From positions 1,054,001 to 1,118,000 of the forward strand of contig NZ_AP024854.1 of NCBI RefSeq assembly GCF_024529955.1: DNA of 64,000 bases. Reading direction: 5' to 3'. The translations under genes and the position numbers were made by a program. Each line of letters starts with the position of its first letter. The stretch's first letter is position 1. The notes beneath the pieces were generated by a model, which worked only from the letters and a program-made list of their open reading frames with translations, was not told the DNA's origin and did not search any database. Shown in pieces: positions 26,085 to 34,408 of the stretch. This stretch comes from Photobacterium toruni (GTDB taxonomy: Bacteria; Pseudomonadota; Gammaproteobacteria; Enterobacterales; Vibrionaceae).

Positions 26085-26109
26085 CCTGATTACCACTATT
26101 TAACAGCCA
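26085..26109. repeat. Left terminal inverted repeat of the IS
   Basis: Begins CCTGATTACCAC and ends CAGCCA; pairs with 27086-27110. A small internal inverted repeat TAACAG/CTGTTA lies at 26101-26115. Confidence 0.88.
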
Positions 26110-26121
26110 CTGTTAAATTAT

Positions 26122-26153
26122 CTCCTATACTTTAAGATATTGAAGTATAGGAG
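26122..26153 (+). promoter_or_regulatory. Hairpin burying the transposase ribosome-binding site
   Basis: CTCCTATACTT (26122-26132) is the exact reverse complement of AAGTATAGGAG (26143-26153), giving an 11-bp perfect stem with a 10-nt loop. The 3' arm contains the AGGAG Shine-Dalgarno site, 7 nt before the transposase ATG. A transcript reading in from outside would fold and hide the site, limiting transposase synthesis. Confidence 0.8.
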
Positions 26154-26160
26154 TGACGTT

Positions 26161-27105
26161 ATGCCTAAGAATTCAATCCAATTTCAGAAAGGCTTTTCTA
26201 TACCCGAATTTATGCAAATGTATGGGACAGAAATTCAATGTAGAGAGCGTTTATTTAATATTCGATGGAAAAATGGTTACGTTTGCCCTACCTGTGCTTC
26301 TAAAAGTTATTGTGAACTTAAATCGCGGTCATTATATCAATGTAATAAGTGTCACCATCAGACATCATTGACGGCAGGTACTTTATTTTCCCATTCAAAA
26401 TTACCGTTAACTACTTGGTTTTTAGCTATTTATCTCATCACACAAGATAAAAACAGTATTTCAGCATTAGAGCTAAAGCGTAAATTAGGGGTTTCTTATA
26501 ACGCAGCATGGCGAATAAAACATAAGCTCATGCAAGTGATGAAAGAGCATGATGATAATCGAAAGTTAGGCAATATCGTGCAATTGGATGATGCATATAT
26601 TGGAGGTAAACAAAAAGGAAAGCGAGGACGTGGTGCCAAAGGTAAAACACCTTTTGTATCAGCGATCTCTTTGAATGAAGAAGGTCATCCTATTTATATG
26701 CGGCTAAGTGTTGTTTCTTGTTTTAAAAAACAAGAAATTACAGATTGGGCTAAAAAGCATTTACAAGAAAAAACGTTAGTCATATCAGATGGTTTACCCT
26801 GTTTTAATGGTCTGTTAGCAGCAGATATTATTCATGGTTCATTACCAAAAAATGGTAAAGAACTTCACCAATATGAAGCTGCATTTTATTGGGTCGATAC
26901 CATGATTGGTAACGTTAAAAATTCGATAAAAGGGACATATCACGCAATTAGAGAAAAGCATATTCCTCGTTATCTTGGTGAATTCTGTTTTCGATTTAAT
27001 TATCGGTTTCGAGTTGAAGATATATTCAATACGCTAATTAAATGTGGTGCAAAATCACCACCGATGCCAGAGAAATTATTAACGCTGGCTGAGTCTCGGT
27101 GGTAA
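26161..27105 (+). CDS. IS1595-family transposase (ISXO2-like)
   Basis: A 314-residue transposase. Residues about 40-66 form an N-terminal zinc ribbon (CPTCASKSYC, CNKCHHQ), then a helix-turn-helix-like segment (SALELKRKLGVSYNAAWRIK), then the ISXO2-like catalytic domain. First acid: QLDDAYIGGKQKGKRGRGAK. Second: VISDGLPCFN. The third site appears to be the Asn/Glu region in IGNVKNSIKGTYHAI, as in the D-D-N members of the family. The start at 26161 follows AGGAG by 7 bp; the site is inside a hairpin (26122-26153). The ORF reads intact to a stop inside the right repeat, so it is probably active. Confidence 0.92.
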   Translation: MPKNSIQFQKGFSIPEFMQMYGTEIQCRERLFNIRWKNGYVCPTCASKSYCELKSRSLYQCNKCHHQTSLTAGTLFSHSKLPLTTWFLAIYLITQDKNSISALELKRKLGVSYNAAWRIKHKLMQVMKEHDDNRKLGNIVQLDDAYIGGKQKGKRGRGAKGKTPFVSAISLNEEGHPIYMRLSVVSCFKKQEITDWAKKHLQEKTLVISDGLPCFNGLLAADIIHGSLPKNGKELHQYEAAFYWVDTMIGNVKNSIKGTYHAIREKHIPRYLGEFCFRFNYRFRVEDIFNTLIKCGAKSPPMPEKLLTLAESRW

Positions 27106-27110
27106 TCAGG
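27086..27110. repeat. Right terminal inverted repeat of the IS
   Basis: Reverse complement of the left end for the outer 12 bp and inner 6 bp. The transposase stop codon (27103-27105) lies inside this repeat. Confidence 0.88.
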
Positions 27111-27128
27111 AAATAAATTCAATAAAAA

Positions 27129-27158
27129 CGAAGGCCAGCATATATTGTTGGCCTTTTT
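27129..27158. terminator. Terminator downstream of the IS, serving the NYN gene
   Basis: AAGGCCAGCA pairs with TGTTGGCCTT (one mismatch) around TATAT, followed by a T run on the plus strand and an A run on the other side. It lies outside the IS and would have been the terminator shared with the transporter gene before insertion. Confidence 0.75.
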
Positions 27159-27168
27159 TTAAAAAGCA

Positions 27169-27648
27169 CTAACGTTCAAGAAGTAAGGTACTTTCAATTT
27201 CTCGATAATACTGTGCTGTATTAATTAAAGATGTCGCGGTTAAGCCTGGAACACCATAAACTTCAACGGTGGTATTATATTTGGTTTGTACTTTATCAAC
27301 TAATAAATCAAAATCACCGTCGCCAGATAATAAAATAATCCGATCAGCATCAGCAGCATGTTCTAAAACATCAATTGTAATTCCAACATCCCAGTCACCT
27401 TTTGCAGAGCCATCACTACGCTGAATAAACGGTTTTAATTTAACTTCAAATCCAATTCCGCGTAGGATATTTTGAAATTGACGTTGTTTTTCATCCCCTT
27501 TATGAATGGCATAAGCATAAGCCGCAATAATTTCTCGACCTTGTGATACTTCAGCCCAAAAAGCATTGTAATCAAAGTTACAATGATATTTTTCTTTAAC
27601 GGTGTAATAGATGTTTTGGACATCGACAAAAATAGCAACTTTTTCCAC
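27169..27648 (-). CDS. NYN-domain (LabA/DUF88-like) putative ribonuclease
   Basis: A 159-residue PIN-like nuclease domain. Conserved acids lie in IFVDVQNIYY (first Asp, near residue 8), KGDWDVGITIDVLEHA, and LLSGDGDFDLLVDKV (Asp cluster). The fold is shared with LabA and with RNA-cleaving NYN proteins; the target is unknown. I start at the GTG at 27648, with AGGAT 7 bp upstream, because homologues I recall begin MEKIAIFVDVQN. An upstream ATG at 27693 would add 15 residues without homology. It is transcribed alone on the minus strand. Confidence 0.85.
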   Translation of the reverse strand: MEKVAIFVDVQNIYYTVKEKYHCNFDYNAFWAEVSQGREIIAAYAYAIHKGDEKQRQFQNILRGIGFEVKLKPFIQRSDGSAKGDWDVGITIDVLEHAADADRIILLSGDGDFDLLVDKVQTKYNTTVEVYGVPGLTATSLINTAQYYREIESTLLLER

Positions 27649-27750
27649 GAGAATCCTAAAGAGTTTAAATAACCAGTCTGTTATGGTGGACAAACTGGTT
27701 ATACATTACAACTATTATTAAATAAATAATCATGTGTATGACTATTATTG

Positions 27751-29880
27751 CTATTTATTCTTATTCGCTGATGGTTGATTAATATTTCCGTTACGTAATG
27801 TTTGTAATACCTGTTCTTTTGGTCCATCAGCAATAATATGGCCATGTTCCATGACGATTAAGCGATCAACAACATCTAACATTCCTGTTTTATGGGTGAT
27901 AAGAATTAACGTCTCATCTTGCTTCATTTGACGTAATTGCTGCTTAATATACATTTCTGAACGATTATCCATACTACTTGTGGGTTCATCCATAATTAGT
28001 ACTGGCGGTTGGCTAAGAAATGCACGTGCAATAGCGATTGCTTGACGCTGGCCGCCAGATAAAGCATGTCCACCTTCCCCCACTTGTTTTTCTAAACCAG
28101 CAGTATCATGCTGAGTAAATGCTGTAACTCCCGCACGCTCAGCTGCCAGTAAGATTTCTTTATCTGTCGCTAAAGGACGTCCAAGTATGATGTTGTCGCG
28201 AATAGACCCAAAAAATAGTGTGATATCTTGTGGAACACAGCCAATATTATGTCTAATATCAATATTATGTAATTGATTTATATCTGTATCATCAATACGA
28301 ACAGAGCCTTGTTGTGGCTGATATAATCCCATTAATATACGTTCAAGACTGGTTTTTCCTGAGCCTATACGGCCTATAATCGCCACTTTTTCACCAGGAT
28401 TAATCGTAACATTAATATTTTTTAAGGCTGGCTGTGTGGCATTAGGATAAGAAAATGTGACGTCATTAAATTCTATTTTTCCGCGAATGATTGGACGATG
28501 AATATAACGTTTACCATCTTCTTGTTCTAATGGCATTGACATTAATTGTTCAATAATTGTCATTGCAGATTTTGCTTGATTATACCGAGTTGATAATAAA
28601 GCAAGTTGTATCATAGGGCCGACAGCACGGCCACTTAGCATTGTTGATGCGATTAATCCGCCCATGGTTAACTCGCCATTAGCGATTAAATAAACACCAA
28701 CAACAATCATGGCAACAGAAACAAATTGTTGTAAAAACCCTGCAGTATTTTGAACTGAATCTGTTAAACGACGAGATTTTAAACCCCAATTTGAAATATG
28801 AGTAACAGCCTCTTCCCAGCGATATTGAAATTGACTTTGAGCGCCAAACATTTTAATGGTTTCTAAACCAGATAAGCTTTCAATAAGGTTGGCGTGTTTC
28901 TGAGATGCTAAGCGAGAGCCTTCTTCAATAGTACGACGTAGTGGTCGTTGAATGAGAAAGCTATAAATCACTAAAATTAATACTGCAATTAATGGGACTA
29001 ACGCTAAAGGTCCCGCCATTACATATATTATTAATAAAAAAAGTAGCGCGAACGGTAAATCGATCAGTGATGAAACTGTTGCTGATGTGAAAAATTCACG
29101 GATTGATTCAAATTCTTGTAAATGTCGAGCAAAAGCACCAACAGATGCTGGTTTTGCTTCCATTCTTATTCCCATCACTCGACTGTATATTTTAGCTGAA
29201 AGTAGAACGTCTGATTTTTTACCTGCTAAATCAATAAAATAACTTCTTAATAATTTTAAGATAAAATCAAAAATAAATATAATAGTAATACCGACTGCAA
29301 GAACCCATAAAGAATCAAAAGCAAGGTTAGGTACAATTTTATCGTAGACTAAGCGAGTAAATAACGGTGCGGCAATCGCGAATATATTGATTAAAATTGA
29401 AGCAATAAAGACGTCACGATAAATACTGCGTGATTCCCACAAAGTGCTCCAAAACCAGTGCCCATCGCGGTTTTTTAATATTTCAGGAGAACGTTCATCG
29501 TAACGAAAACGTTTCTTTATTAAGAATAAATGACCACTGTATTGCGCATTTAATTCATTAATATTAATCCATTGCTCAGAAGCCTCGTTTTGAGGGAGAA
29601 CAACTTCAGCTTCACCCTTTTCTTTATCAATACTGAGGATAACACAAGCATCGCCACCTTTTAGTATGGCAATAACAGGAAATAATAGGGGTGACAACTT
29701 ATCGAGCGTTAATTGTGTCTGTTTGGCCTGAAGCCCCGCCTTTTCTGCTGCTCGAGGTAATAAAAATGGAGTCAGTAAACCATCAGTGAGAGGCAGATCT
29801 GCAATTAAAGCATCTGGTGAATTCGCTTGGCCGTAGAAACGACTAATATAACTAAGTGATTGAAGTAAAGGGTCTTTCAT
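27751..29880 (-). CDS. lapB: Type I secretion ABC transporter (LapB-like)
   Basis: A 709-residue inner-membrane exporter ATPase. An N-terminal C39-like domain (residues 1-125) lacks the catalytic Cys of bacteriocin peptidases, as in RTX exporters. Then come five or six membrane segments (residues about 150-420) and the nucleotide-binding domain: Walker A IGRIGSGKTSLE (about residue 500), signature LSGGQRQAIAIARA, Walker B VLIMDEPTSSMD. Start: the ATG at 29880 lies 1 nt after the lapD stop codon, and family proteins begin similarly (MxDPLL). An earlier ATG at 29892 overlaps lapD. Last gene of the lap operon. It would drive ATP-dependent export of the divergent adhesin with LapC and LapE. Confidence 0.9.
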   Translation of the reverse strand: MKDPLLQSLSYISRFYGQANSPDALIADLPLTDGLLTPFLLPRAAEKAGLQAKQTQLTLDKLSPLLFPVIAILKGGDACVILSIDKEKGEAEVVLPQNEASEQWININELNAQYSGHLFLIKKRFRYDERSPEILKNRDGHWFWSTLWESRSIYRDVFIASILINIFAIAAPLFTRLVYDKIVPNLAFDSLWVLAVGITIIFIFDFILKLLRSYFIDLAGKKSDVLLSAKIYSRVMGIRMEAKPASVGAFARHLQEFESIREFFTSATVSSLIDLPFALLFLLIIYVMAGPLALVPLIAVLILVIYSFLIQRPLRRTIEEGSRLASQKHANLIESLSGLETIKMFGAQSQFQYRWEEAVTHISNWGLKSRRLTDSVQNTAGFLQQFVSVAMIVVGVYLIANGELTMGGLIASTMLSGRAVGPMIQLALLSTRYNQAKSAMTIIEQLMSMPLEQEDGKRYIHRPIIRGKIEFNDVTFSYPNATQPALKNINVTINPGEKVAIIGRIGSGKTSLERILMGLYQPQQGSVRIDDTDINQLHNIDIRHNIGCVPQDITLFFGSIRDNIILGRPLATDKEILLAAERAGVTAFTQHDTAGLEKQVGEGGHALSGGQRQAIAIARAFLSQPPVLIMDEPTSSMDNRSEMYIKQQLRQMKQDETLILITHKTGMLDVVDRLIVMEHGHIIADGPKEQVLQTLRNGNINQPSANKNK

Positions 29881-29881
29881 G

Positions 29882-31810
29882 TTATTTCTCATTAATTAAC
29901 TGAGCGGTGACATAACCTTGGAAACCTTGAACTTTTAGCTGTGTTAATTTATCTTTTTGTTCAATAGTTTCCACACGAGAGGCAATAGTGAGAATGGAAA
30001 GATTATGAGCACTACGAGTTATGGATTCTAAAGCATCCATTTTTACTTGATCATCTAATTGTGATGTATAAGCAAAATCTAGTTTTACGTAACTAGGTCG
30101 TAATTTATTAAGGTAGCCTAGAGAGCTAAAATTGTGACCATAATTATCGATACCGAATTGGAACCCATTTTTACGAATAATGTCACAAAGTAAACTGGTG
30201 TTATTGATATTTTTAATAAAGCAAATTTCAGGTAATTCAAATAAAACAGATTTTTTCATTTGAGAATTAGATTGAAGTTTACTGTTAAGCCAACGAATAA
30301 AACCCGTATCATTAATACTGCTTTGGGTAATATTTATTGCGACAGGTACTGATTTTGTTTGCTTGGTTAATTGGTTAAAAATAGTATCAATGATATAGCA
30401 GTCAAATTTTGTTCCTTCATTCAGTTTTTCAATGGCAGATAGAAATTGACCCGCATTAAATTGTTGGTGACCTTTTTTTATATAGGCAAACATTTCTTTA
30501 TGAATTAAGCCATTATGTACATTAATTGCTTTTTGAAAAGTGAAATGAATAAGATTATTTGCAATTGCTTCATCAACCAATGTTTTCCATTGCTGTTTAC
30601 CCATTGCTGGTATGGTTTTTTTATCATTAATTTCTAATAAAGCGATAGGCTCTTTAATTTGTTGGCGTGCTTTATTTACAGCATTGTCAGCATGAGCAAG
30701 CAATGCTGTTATTGTTAGAGTATCTGAACACATAACAATACCAACAGCCGCTTGGATAGGGGCAATACCTAGAGGATCTGAGTTAAGTTCTGCTGCCATG
30801 TTCAGCATGGATCGGGCTGTATCCATAAGATCATCTTCGGAGGCATTAGGTGCAATAAGCATAAATTCTGATTGGTTTAGACGAGCGATGGTCACATTAT
30901 CTGTAGAAAGCTCTTTTAGATGATCAGTCAGTTTTTGTACTAACATATCACCATTTTCATAACCTGATTGTTGGTAGCTATCTTCAATCGCATCAGATTT
31001 TAATAGAATAATACCGCCAGTAGGTTTATCTAATAACCATAACTTTAGGTTCGTCATTAAGTAACTACGGTTAGCTAAGCCGGATACGGGATCTTGGTAG
31101 GCACGAATACGCAACATATCAGCTTCTTGAGCTTGCTGTTCAAAATGTTGTTGTAATTGAGTATTCATTGAATTAAAAGCAATAACGAGATCGAATAATT
31201 CACGAGTATGAGGTGTAGGCAAAGGATCAGTAAAATGGTTTTGTGCTATTTCCTGTGCACTTTTTTGAATTTGTTTTAATGGTCGTAATACTTTATTGAG
31301 TACTAAGGATAAGATAATCGCAGTTAATAATAGACAGGACATAAAACCAAGTACAAGCTGAACCGTTGCCTTCCACAATTGAATATAGGCTGGGATCGGG
31401 CTACTAGTGACTGTTAAATTTGCGAGTTGTAACCAGCCACTGGTTAAGGTCGTTGTTTGTGTTATTGCTTCAATATGGATTATTGATTGAAACCAATCAG
31501 GAATATTATCTATTCTTTGTGGATATTGGCGAAGGATCTCTTTTTTAGAGTCTAATAATGTCAGTTTTACTTGGCTATAATAACCCGAATCAAAGGTGGC
31601 ATTGATAACAGACTCAGCAGCAATAAAATCTTTATCTTTGATGTAAGGAGATAAAGAAAATCCGATGGAGTTAACAACATTGTTAAGCTCTGTTGATTGT
31701 TGTTCAATTAAATAATTTTTAGTGGTGTTAAATTGAATTAAAAACACAGCGCTGGTTAGCAAAAATAATACAACTAGCATCCACAGTAAAAGTTGTCGGT
31801 AAAGGGTCAT
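29882..31810 (-). CDS. lapD: LapD-like c-di-GMP receptor (degenerate GGDEF-EAL)
   Basis: A 642-residue inner-membrane protein. TM1 spans residues about 8-27, a periplasmic LapD/MoxY-type sensor 28-147, TM2 about 150-172 (LVLGFMSCLLLTAIILSLVL), then a HAMP segment (LRPLKQIQKSAQEIAQNHF), a GGDEF-like domain (about 235-390) and an EAL-like domain (about 400-640). The diguanylate cyclase site reads RLNQSEF instead of R-x-G-G-D-E-F. In the EAL domain the signature is replaced by EMFAYIK, so neither enzyme activity is expected. In Pseudomonas, such LapD binds c-di-GMP and then traps LapG through its periplasmic part. It follows lapG by 13 bp and touches lapB. Confidence 0.9.
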   Translation of the reverse strand: MTLYRQLLLWMLVVLFLLTSAVFLIQFNTTKNYLIEQQSTELNNVVNSIGFSLSPYIKDKDFIAAESVINATFDSGYYSQVKLTLLDSKKEILRQYPQRIDNIPDWFQSIIHIEAITQTTTLTSGWLQLANLTVTSSPIPAYIQLWKATVQLVLGFMSCLLLTAIILSLVLNKVLRPLKQIQKSAQEIAQNHFTDPLPTPHTRELFDLVIAFNSMNTQLQQHFEQQAQEADMLRIRAYQDPVSGLANRSYLMTNLKLWLLDKPTGGIILLKSDAIEDSYQQSGYENGDMLVQKLTDHLKELSTDNVTIARLNQSEFMLIAPNASEDDLMDTARSMLNMAAELNSDPLGIAPIQAAVGIVMCSDTLTITALLAHADNAVNKARQQIKEPIALLEINDKKTIPAMGKQQWKTLVDEAIANNLIHFTFQKAINVHNGLIHKEMFAYIKKGHQQFNAGQFLSAIEKLNEGTKFDCYIIDTIFNQLTKQTKSVPVAINITQSSINDTGFIRWLNSKLQSNSQMKKSVLFELPEICFIKNINNTSLLCDIIRKNGFQFGIDNYGHNFSSLGYLNKLRPSYVKLDFAYTSQLDDQVKMDALESITRSAHNLSILTIASRVETIEQKDKLTQLKVQGFQGYVTAQLINEK

Positions 31811-31823
31811 TATAATTTACCTA

Positions 31824-32477
31824 TTAAAAAGTATGTCGTGGTCGATTTAGTTTGATGTTTTGTGAACGATTACGTAAATCATTCCAAAGACTTAAACGTG
31901 AAGCATTTCCTGCTACTTGTCCCTGTCCTTTTTGTTTCATTAGCCATAACTTGCTACCATTAAAACTGTATATTGGTAATAAATCTTTACGCTGGGAAGC
32001 AGGTAAAATCTCTCCGTTGAGATTATCTAGGACGAAGGGTATCGCTGATGGTGTTGGATAATAAGTTACAACCATATGGAATTGATTAAGTTCAAGTGCT
32101 TTTACATATACTAATCTGAGCTTGTTATCATCAATACCAAGTTTAAGTAACGTTTTATATTTAGCAATACTAAAATCCTCACAATCGCCAGCGCCTGTGC
32201 CAATAAATTCGTAAGGTGTTGCCCAGTAATCTTCTTTCCCCCATAGTTTTTGATCGCTAATAAAGACAAATTGATTAAAAAAATCATTAACAGCTTTAAG
32301 CTTTTGAGGCTCAGTTAAATGCTGTGATTTTTGGATAAGTTTACGCCAAGCGAGGGCTCGTTTTCCTGCACGCTCACCATAAAATTGTTTTATTTTTTCT
32401 ATTTGGTACATGTTATTAGCAGCAGATACATTCACTGCTAATAACATGCAAATTAGCCATAAGATTATTTTTTTCAA
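31824..32477 (-). CDS. lapG: LapG-like periplasmic cysteine protease
   Basis: A 217-residue bacterial transglutaminase-like cysteine proteinase (BTLCP). Signal peptide MKKIILWLICMLLAVNVSAA. Catalytic triad Cys99 (GAGDCEDF), His134 (NQFHMVV) and Asp151 (FVLDNL). Asp98 and Glu100 around the Cys correspond to the calcium-binding residues of Pseudomonas LapG. It should cleave the adhesin at the double-Ala site in the N-terminus and is inhibited by LapD. It lies between the ompA-like gene (14 bp) and lapD (13 bp). All key residues are present, so it should be active. Confidence 0.92.
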   Translation of the reverse strand: MKKIILWLICMLLAVNVSAANNMYQIEKIKQFYGERAGKRALAWRKLIQKSQHLTEPQKLKAVNDFFNQFVFISDQKLWGKEDYWATPYEFIGTGAGDCEDFSIAKYKTLLKLGIDDNKLRLVYVKALELNQFHMVVTYYPTPSAIPFVLDNLNGEILPASQRKDLLPIYSFNGSKLWLMKQKGQGQVAGNASRLSLWNDLRNRSQNIKLNRPRHTF

Positions 32478-32491
32478 TAGTTATTATCTGC

Positions 32492-33082
32492 TTAGTTTTC
32501 ACGAACGGTATATATGGACCATTCTTTTACGATATTTTCTTGAGATCCGACAACTTGCGCTATCACTCGGCGACTCAGTGTATTACTTTCTTCTATATCA
32601 TAAGCGGCAACAGGATCGCTGTCACCAAAGCCAACAGTTTTAATTCGAGAAGGTGCAATACCTTCATTAATTAATGCCTGACGGATAACACTTGCACGAC
32701 GTTTTGATAAGGAAATATTGTAAGCGGTATTACCCACAGGGCTAGCATATCCTTTAAGTTCAATATGAGTTTTGGGATATTTTACCAAGAATTTGCTCAT
32801 ATTTTTGATATTTTGCATATAATTTTCAGGAATTTCTGAAGAGTCATTTGCAAATAATATATGAATCCCATTTTGTTCTGAGCTATCAATATAAGTTGGG
32901 CAGCCATTATTATCGACAACAGCATCAATAGGTGTTTTGGGACAATGATCTCGTTGGTTAATTACACCATCACTGTCGTTATCAAATAAATTTTTAGTTT
33001 GCTTGGCGATGGGGGGAGTAGGCACTGAAAGTGAGCAACCAAATAATGATAGTGCGAGTAATCCAATAATTGTGTATTTCAT
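32492..33082 (-). CDS. OmpA-family peptidoglycan-associated lipoprotein
   Basis: A 196-residue lipoprotein with lipobox LFGC (Cys16). A short thrombospondin-type-3-like calcium motif (DNDSDGVINQRDHCPKTP) precedes the OmpA_C domain (residues about 70-180): ILFANDSSEIPENYMQNI, IELKGYASPVGN, NISLSKRRASVIRQAL and GFGDSDPVA. This domain binds peptidoglycan. OmpA-like lipoproteins occur in several lap/bpf clusters and are thought to anchor or stabilise the secretion apparatus. Position within the operon supports such a role (inference). Spacing is 11 bp after the tolC-family gene. Confidence 0.85.
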   Translation of the reverse strand: MKYTIIGLLALSLFGCSLSVPTPPIAKQTKNLFDNDSDGVINQRDHCPKTPIDAVVDNNGCPTYIDSSEQNGIHILFANDSSEIPENYMQNIKNMSKFLVKYPKTHIELKGYASPVGNTAYNISLSKRRASVIRQALINEGIAPSRIKTVGFGDSDPVAAYDIEESNTLSRRVIAQVVGSQENIVKEWSIYTVREN

Positions 33083-33093
33083 GTCTTGTTCCT

Positions 33094-34404
33094 TTATTTA
33101 GCTGATTGTACCCAAGATTGAGGTATTTCAACTCGCATCTCACTAAGAATTAACCCTGTTGCATTTAACACGCGGTATTTTGCCAAAATGCCATCATACT
33201 CGGCAGTTAAATAGGCTTTGCGCGCTTCAAATAATTCGTTTTCAGTATTCAGTACATCTAATAAAGATCGTTGACCAATTTTAAATTGTTTTTCATAAGC
33301 AATAACGGTACGCGCTGAAGCATCAACATGTTGTTGTAAAAATAATTTTTGTTTTTTTGATAATGTTAATGCACTCCATGAAAGGCGTGTTCCTTCTTCT
33401 AACATACGGTGAGCACGATCTCGAACATCTTTAGATTTATTGATCTGATAAGCCGCTCGACGTGATTTAGCGACGTCACTTCCACCATCAAAAAGGTTAT
33501 AACGCATTTTTAGCATTGCTTTTAGTTCATCGGTATCGCCAGCTGAACCATTAAGATCTTGTCCCCATTCTTGTGAGGCTTCAATGCTAAAAGAAGGGTA
33601 GAAAGAGCCTTGTGCCTGCTTATATTGATATTCGGCAGCATTAATATCATTTGATGCAATATAAACCACAGGATTACTTGTTTGTGCTTTTGTAAGAGCA
33701 TCATCTAAAGACGTTGGTAAATAATTACTATCAACTTCAGGTTTCACAAGATCGACAGGGTAGGCACCAACTGTACGTACAAATGCGGTGGTCTTATCTT
33801 GCAGATTACTTTCTGCTGCTAATAAATTAGCGTTAGAGCTAGCTAAACGGCCATCAACTTGGGCTAAATCTGCGGTTGACCCAATACCTGCATCGGCACG
33901 TTTTTTGATATCCACGTACATTTTTTGATGCACTTTTAGATTAGATTGAGACAACGTTAGAACATCTTGGGCATGAAGAACATTAAGATAAGCTTCAGTT
34001 GCTTTTAGTGCTTTATCTTGTGCATCAGACAATAGTTGATAGCGTTGTGCTTCTGTTTCTGACTTATTACGTTGAATATCATTATACGTAATAGACCCAT
34101 CCCAAATTAATTGGCGAATATTAATTTTGGCAGTTTGAGGACGGTACTGACCTGAAGGACTTTTGGCTTTATAGTCATCATGTCCGATGCCTGCTTCTAG
34201 ATCGACTGAAGGTAAATAGTCACCTTTAGCGGCATTGATCAATTGATGCTTACTTTGAAACTCATTATAAGCACTTTTGATATCTGGGTTGGTTGATAAT
34301 GTTTCTGCAATTGCTTGCTCTAATGATTGTGCCATTACTGGCGTCGCCATACATTGAAGGCTAATTAATAGAGCAATTTTTTTAAATATATATTTTTTTG
34401 TCAT
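33094..34404 (-). CDS. lapE: TolC-family outer-membrane factor (LapE-like)
   Basis: A 436-residue outer-membrane channel protein. Signal peptide about residues 1-25 (QCMATPVMAQSLEQAI at the cleavage region). Two OEP repeats of long helices with beta segments are visible: N-terminal AIAETLSTNPDIKSAYNEF and C-terminal ALTKAQTSNPVVYIASNDI. A typical family ending is GQRSLLDVLNTENELFEARK. Forms the trimeric exit channel for type I secretion; adhesins with an N-terminal retention module are thought to remain lodged in it. It is 4 bp downstream of the fusion protein gene. Confidence 0.88.
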   Translation of the reverse strand: MTKKYIFKKIALLISLQCMATPVMAQSLEQAIAETLSTNPDIKSAYNEFQSKHQLINAAKGDYLPSVDLEAGIGHDDYKAKSPSGQYRPQTAKINIRQLIWDGSITYNDIQRNKSETEAQRYQLLSDAQDKALKATEAYLNVLHAQDVLTLSQSNLKVHQKMYVDIKKRADAGIGSTADLAQVDGRLASSNANLLAAESNLQDKTTAFVRTVGAYPVDLVKPEVDSNYLPTSLDDALTKAQTSNPVVYIASNDINAAEYQYKQAQGSFYPSFSIEASQEWGQDLNGSAGDTDELKAMLKMRYNLFDGGSDVAKSRRAAYQINKSKDVRDRAHRMLEEGTRLSWSALTLSKKQKLFLQQHVDASARTVIAYEKQFKIGQRSLLDVLNTENELFEARKAYLTAEYDGILAKYRVLNATGLILSEMRVEIPQSWVQSAK

Positions 34405-34408
34405 TATT

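Larger units (their letters stand above)
26085..27110 (+). mobile_element. Complete IS1595-family insertion sequence
   Basis: A 1,026-bp element. Imperfect terminal inverted repeats of about 25 bp start CCTGATTACCAC at both ends (26085-26109 and 27086-27110; 18 of 25 positions match, with an inner CAGCCA also shared). An exact 8-bp duplication AAATAAAT flanks it (26077-26084 and 27111-27118). One transposase gene fills it. The left target copy contains the stop codon of the preceding transporter gene. Intact ends, intact gene and perfect target repeats point to recent insertion. Confidence 0.93.
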
